A stretch of DNA of 64,000 nt, taken from assembly GCA_024345305.1 (NCBI GenBank), contig BRON01000010.1, positions 1,488,001-1,552,000 on the forward strand, written 5' to 3'. Under the pieces are notes generated by a model. The model did no database searches. It worked only from the letters and a program-made list of their open reading frames with translations, and was not told the origin of the DNA. Made by a program: the position numbers and the translations under genes. This document shows, one piece after another, positions 63,201 to 64,000 of this stretch; positions within the stretch are counted from its first letter, which is position 1; each line of letters opens with the position of its first letter. The stretch comes from Mrakia gelida. Its lineage: Eukaryota > Basidiomycota > Tremellomycetes > Cystofilobasidiales > Mrakiaceae.

Positions 63201-64000
63201 TTCCAAAGCGGGAAGAGGGGTGACCGTGGCCGAGGGAAGTGCGTCGGTTCCGTATTCCAAAGCGGAAAGCTGATGTTGTCGTCGATTTGCCGCGAGAGGA
63301 CAGGTGATTGCGAAGTGACCCGCTCCACCACAGTATCCGCAGAGTCCGAGAGTTCGTCGGCGAAGTTTTTCGGCGTCGGTGAGAGGTCCTCGAGGTCGAG
63401 AAGTAGTCGCGTCGACGTCCATTGGAGTTGGTCCAGAGGAGAGGGTGGAGTTTCGAGGGAGGAAGTTGGTGACGGGGAAAGGCTTGTTGGTGGTGGAAGG
63501 CTGTTTTCGACGGTTGTAAAGGAGGGTGTCCCATCGGATTGAAGTGTTGATGAGGGTTTCCAAGTCGGTGAAGTCGGTGGAGAGAGGGTTGAGGATTCGA
63601 TCCTTGACGTCGTCCTTGAGTCCGTCGTAGTAGGCATGTCGAAGAGACTGATCGCTCATCTCGAGGGAGGAAGCGAAGCGTCGGAAGTCGATGGCGTAAG
63701 TGGTGCAGGGTCCTGTTTGTTTGAGTTTGGCGAGGGAGCGTCGAGAGGTTTCAATGAGGTCCGCGTCTCCGAAGTCTTGGAGGAACTTCTTCTTGAAGAG
63801 AATCCAATCCTGAGACCAGTTGGGAGGAGTCTCGTCATCCTTGAGATCGAGAGCCGGTCGGATCCAGTGAAAGGCGGCGTCCTTGAGGTAGGTAACGACG
63901 AAGGTGATCTTGGCCGAGTCGGAGGAGTAGGAACGAGGTTGGACTTTGAAGACGAGTTCGCACTTGATGAGGAATTCCCTCGCTTCGGAAACTTTTCCGG
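63198..64000 (-). CDS. gag: Retrotransposon Gag, N-terminus outside the window
   Basis: The frame is open from the right edge (GKVSEAREFLIKCELVFK) through FHWIRPALDLKDDE, WILFKKKFLQDFGDADLI, HAYYDGLKDDVKDRILN and DLETLINTSIRWDTLLYN. It has a CCHC knuckle CGYCGGAGHFAITC (about 63305-63345) and stops at UGA 63198. The pattern matches Ty3/gypsy capsid and nucleocapsid. The start codon lies beyond 64000. Confidence 0.9.
   Translation of the reverse strand, partial: GKVSEAREFLIKCELVFKVQPRSYSSDSAKITFVVTYLKDAAFHWIRPALDLKDDETPPNWSQDWILFKKKFLQDFGDADLIETSRRSLAKLKQTGPCTTYAIDFRRFASSLEMSDQSLRHAYYDGLKDDVKDRILNPLSTDFTDLETLINTSIRWDTLLYNRRKQPSTTNKPFPVTNFLPRNSTLSSGPTPMDVDATTSRPRGPLTDAEKLRRRTLGLCGYCGGAGHFAITCPLAANRRQHQLSALEYGTDALPSATVTPLPALE

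Larger units (their letters stand above)
58428..64000 (-). mobile_element. Ty3/gypsy chromovirus retrotransposon, 5' part beyond the window edge
   Basis: Reading on the minus strand the order is gag, protease, reverse transcriptase, RNase H, integrase, chromodomain, polypurine tract and 3' LTR. The C-terminal chromodomain places it among chromoviruses. The 5' LTR and start of gag are outside. It is inserted at the end of the kinase-copy homology. Apart from one UGA between gag and pol no disabling change is seen, so it may be young. Confidence 0.9.

Noticed and set aside
58595..63534. Long overlapping open frames of 250-500 codons in the other two minus-strand frames and on the plus strand of the retrotransposon
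   Set aside because: They overlap the conserved pol frame, read as Pro/Ser/Arg-rich nonsense and have no domain motifs; they are by-products of high GC and codon bias.

Overview
The window is nuclear DNA from a basidiomycete fungus. I infer Pucciniomycotina, probably a Microbotryomycetes-type yeast. The reasons are very short, frequent introns (GTGAGY at the 5' end, CTGAC or CTGAT branch sites shortly before YAG), a bias to C or G at codon third positions, very compact intergenic spaces, and fungal gene families. Almost every gene is split into many exons, so the spans given run from start codon to stop codon and include introns.

Layout. 0-13.5 kb is mostly minus-strand housekeeping genes: 5-aminolevulinate synthase (HEM1), a CCHC-knuckle protein with an adjoining Ser-rich reading frame that contains a perfect 32-bp hairpin, an Ivy1-like BAR protein, the Golgi protein Sft2, and a five-finger CCCH protein of the ZC3H3/Red5 type. 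13.6-17.2 kb holds an F-box-like gene and a Ser/Pro-rich gene on the plus strand. 17.6-20.9 kb is a GH13 alpha-glucosidase (minus). It is divergent from a 10.7-kb hybrid histidine kinase (kinase-like, AAA ATPase, GAF, HisKA/HATPase, receiver) at 21.5-32.2 kb. That gene contains microexons of 5 and 7 nt.

32.6-48 kb continues with an AhpD-like protein, a tRNA pseudouridine synthase (Pus9 type), a DUF1764 protein, an F-box-like gene with an apparent frameshift, the actin-binding protein ABP1, the MICOS subunit MIC10 and UDP-glucuronate decarboxylase (UXS1). 48.2-49.9 kb is an inverted paralogue of the F-box gene at 38 kb.

From about 50 kb the window is accessory sequence: an unassigned intron-bearing region with an internal tandem duplication, three intron-containing tRNA genes in a row (Val, Arg and Gly by my folding), and a diverged copy of the middle part of the histidine kinase. 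That copy carries a 592-bp foldback element with 24-bp terminal inverted repeats. It is cut off at 58,427 by the LTR of a Ty3/gypsy chromovirus that runs off the right edge. In this chromovirus gag and pol share one frame and are separated only by a UGA codon.

No operons, CRISPR arrays or bacterial-type signals were seen. The most distinctive observations are the microexons in the kinase, the decayed kinase copy interrupted by two classes of transposon, the in-frame UGA between gag and pol, the tRNA cluster, and the hairpin inside a reading frame. All splice models were made by eye and internal exon borders should be treated as approximate.
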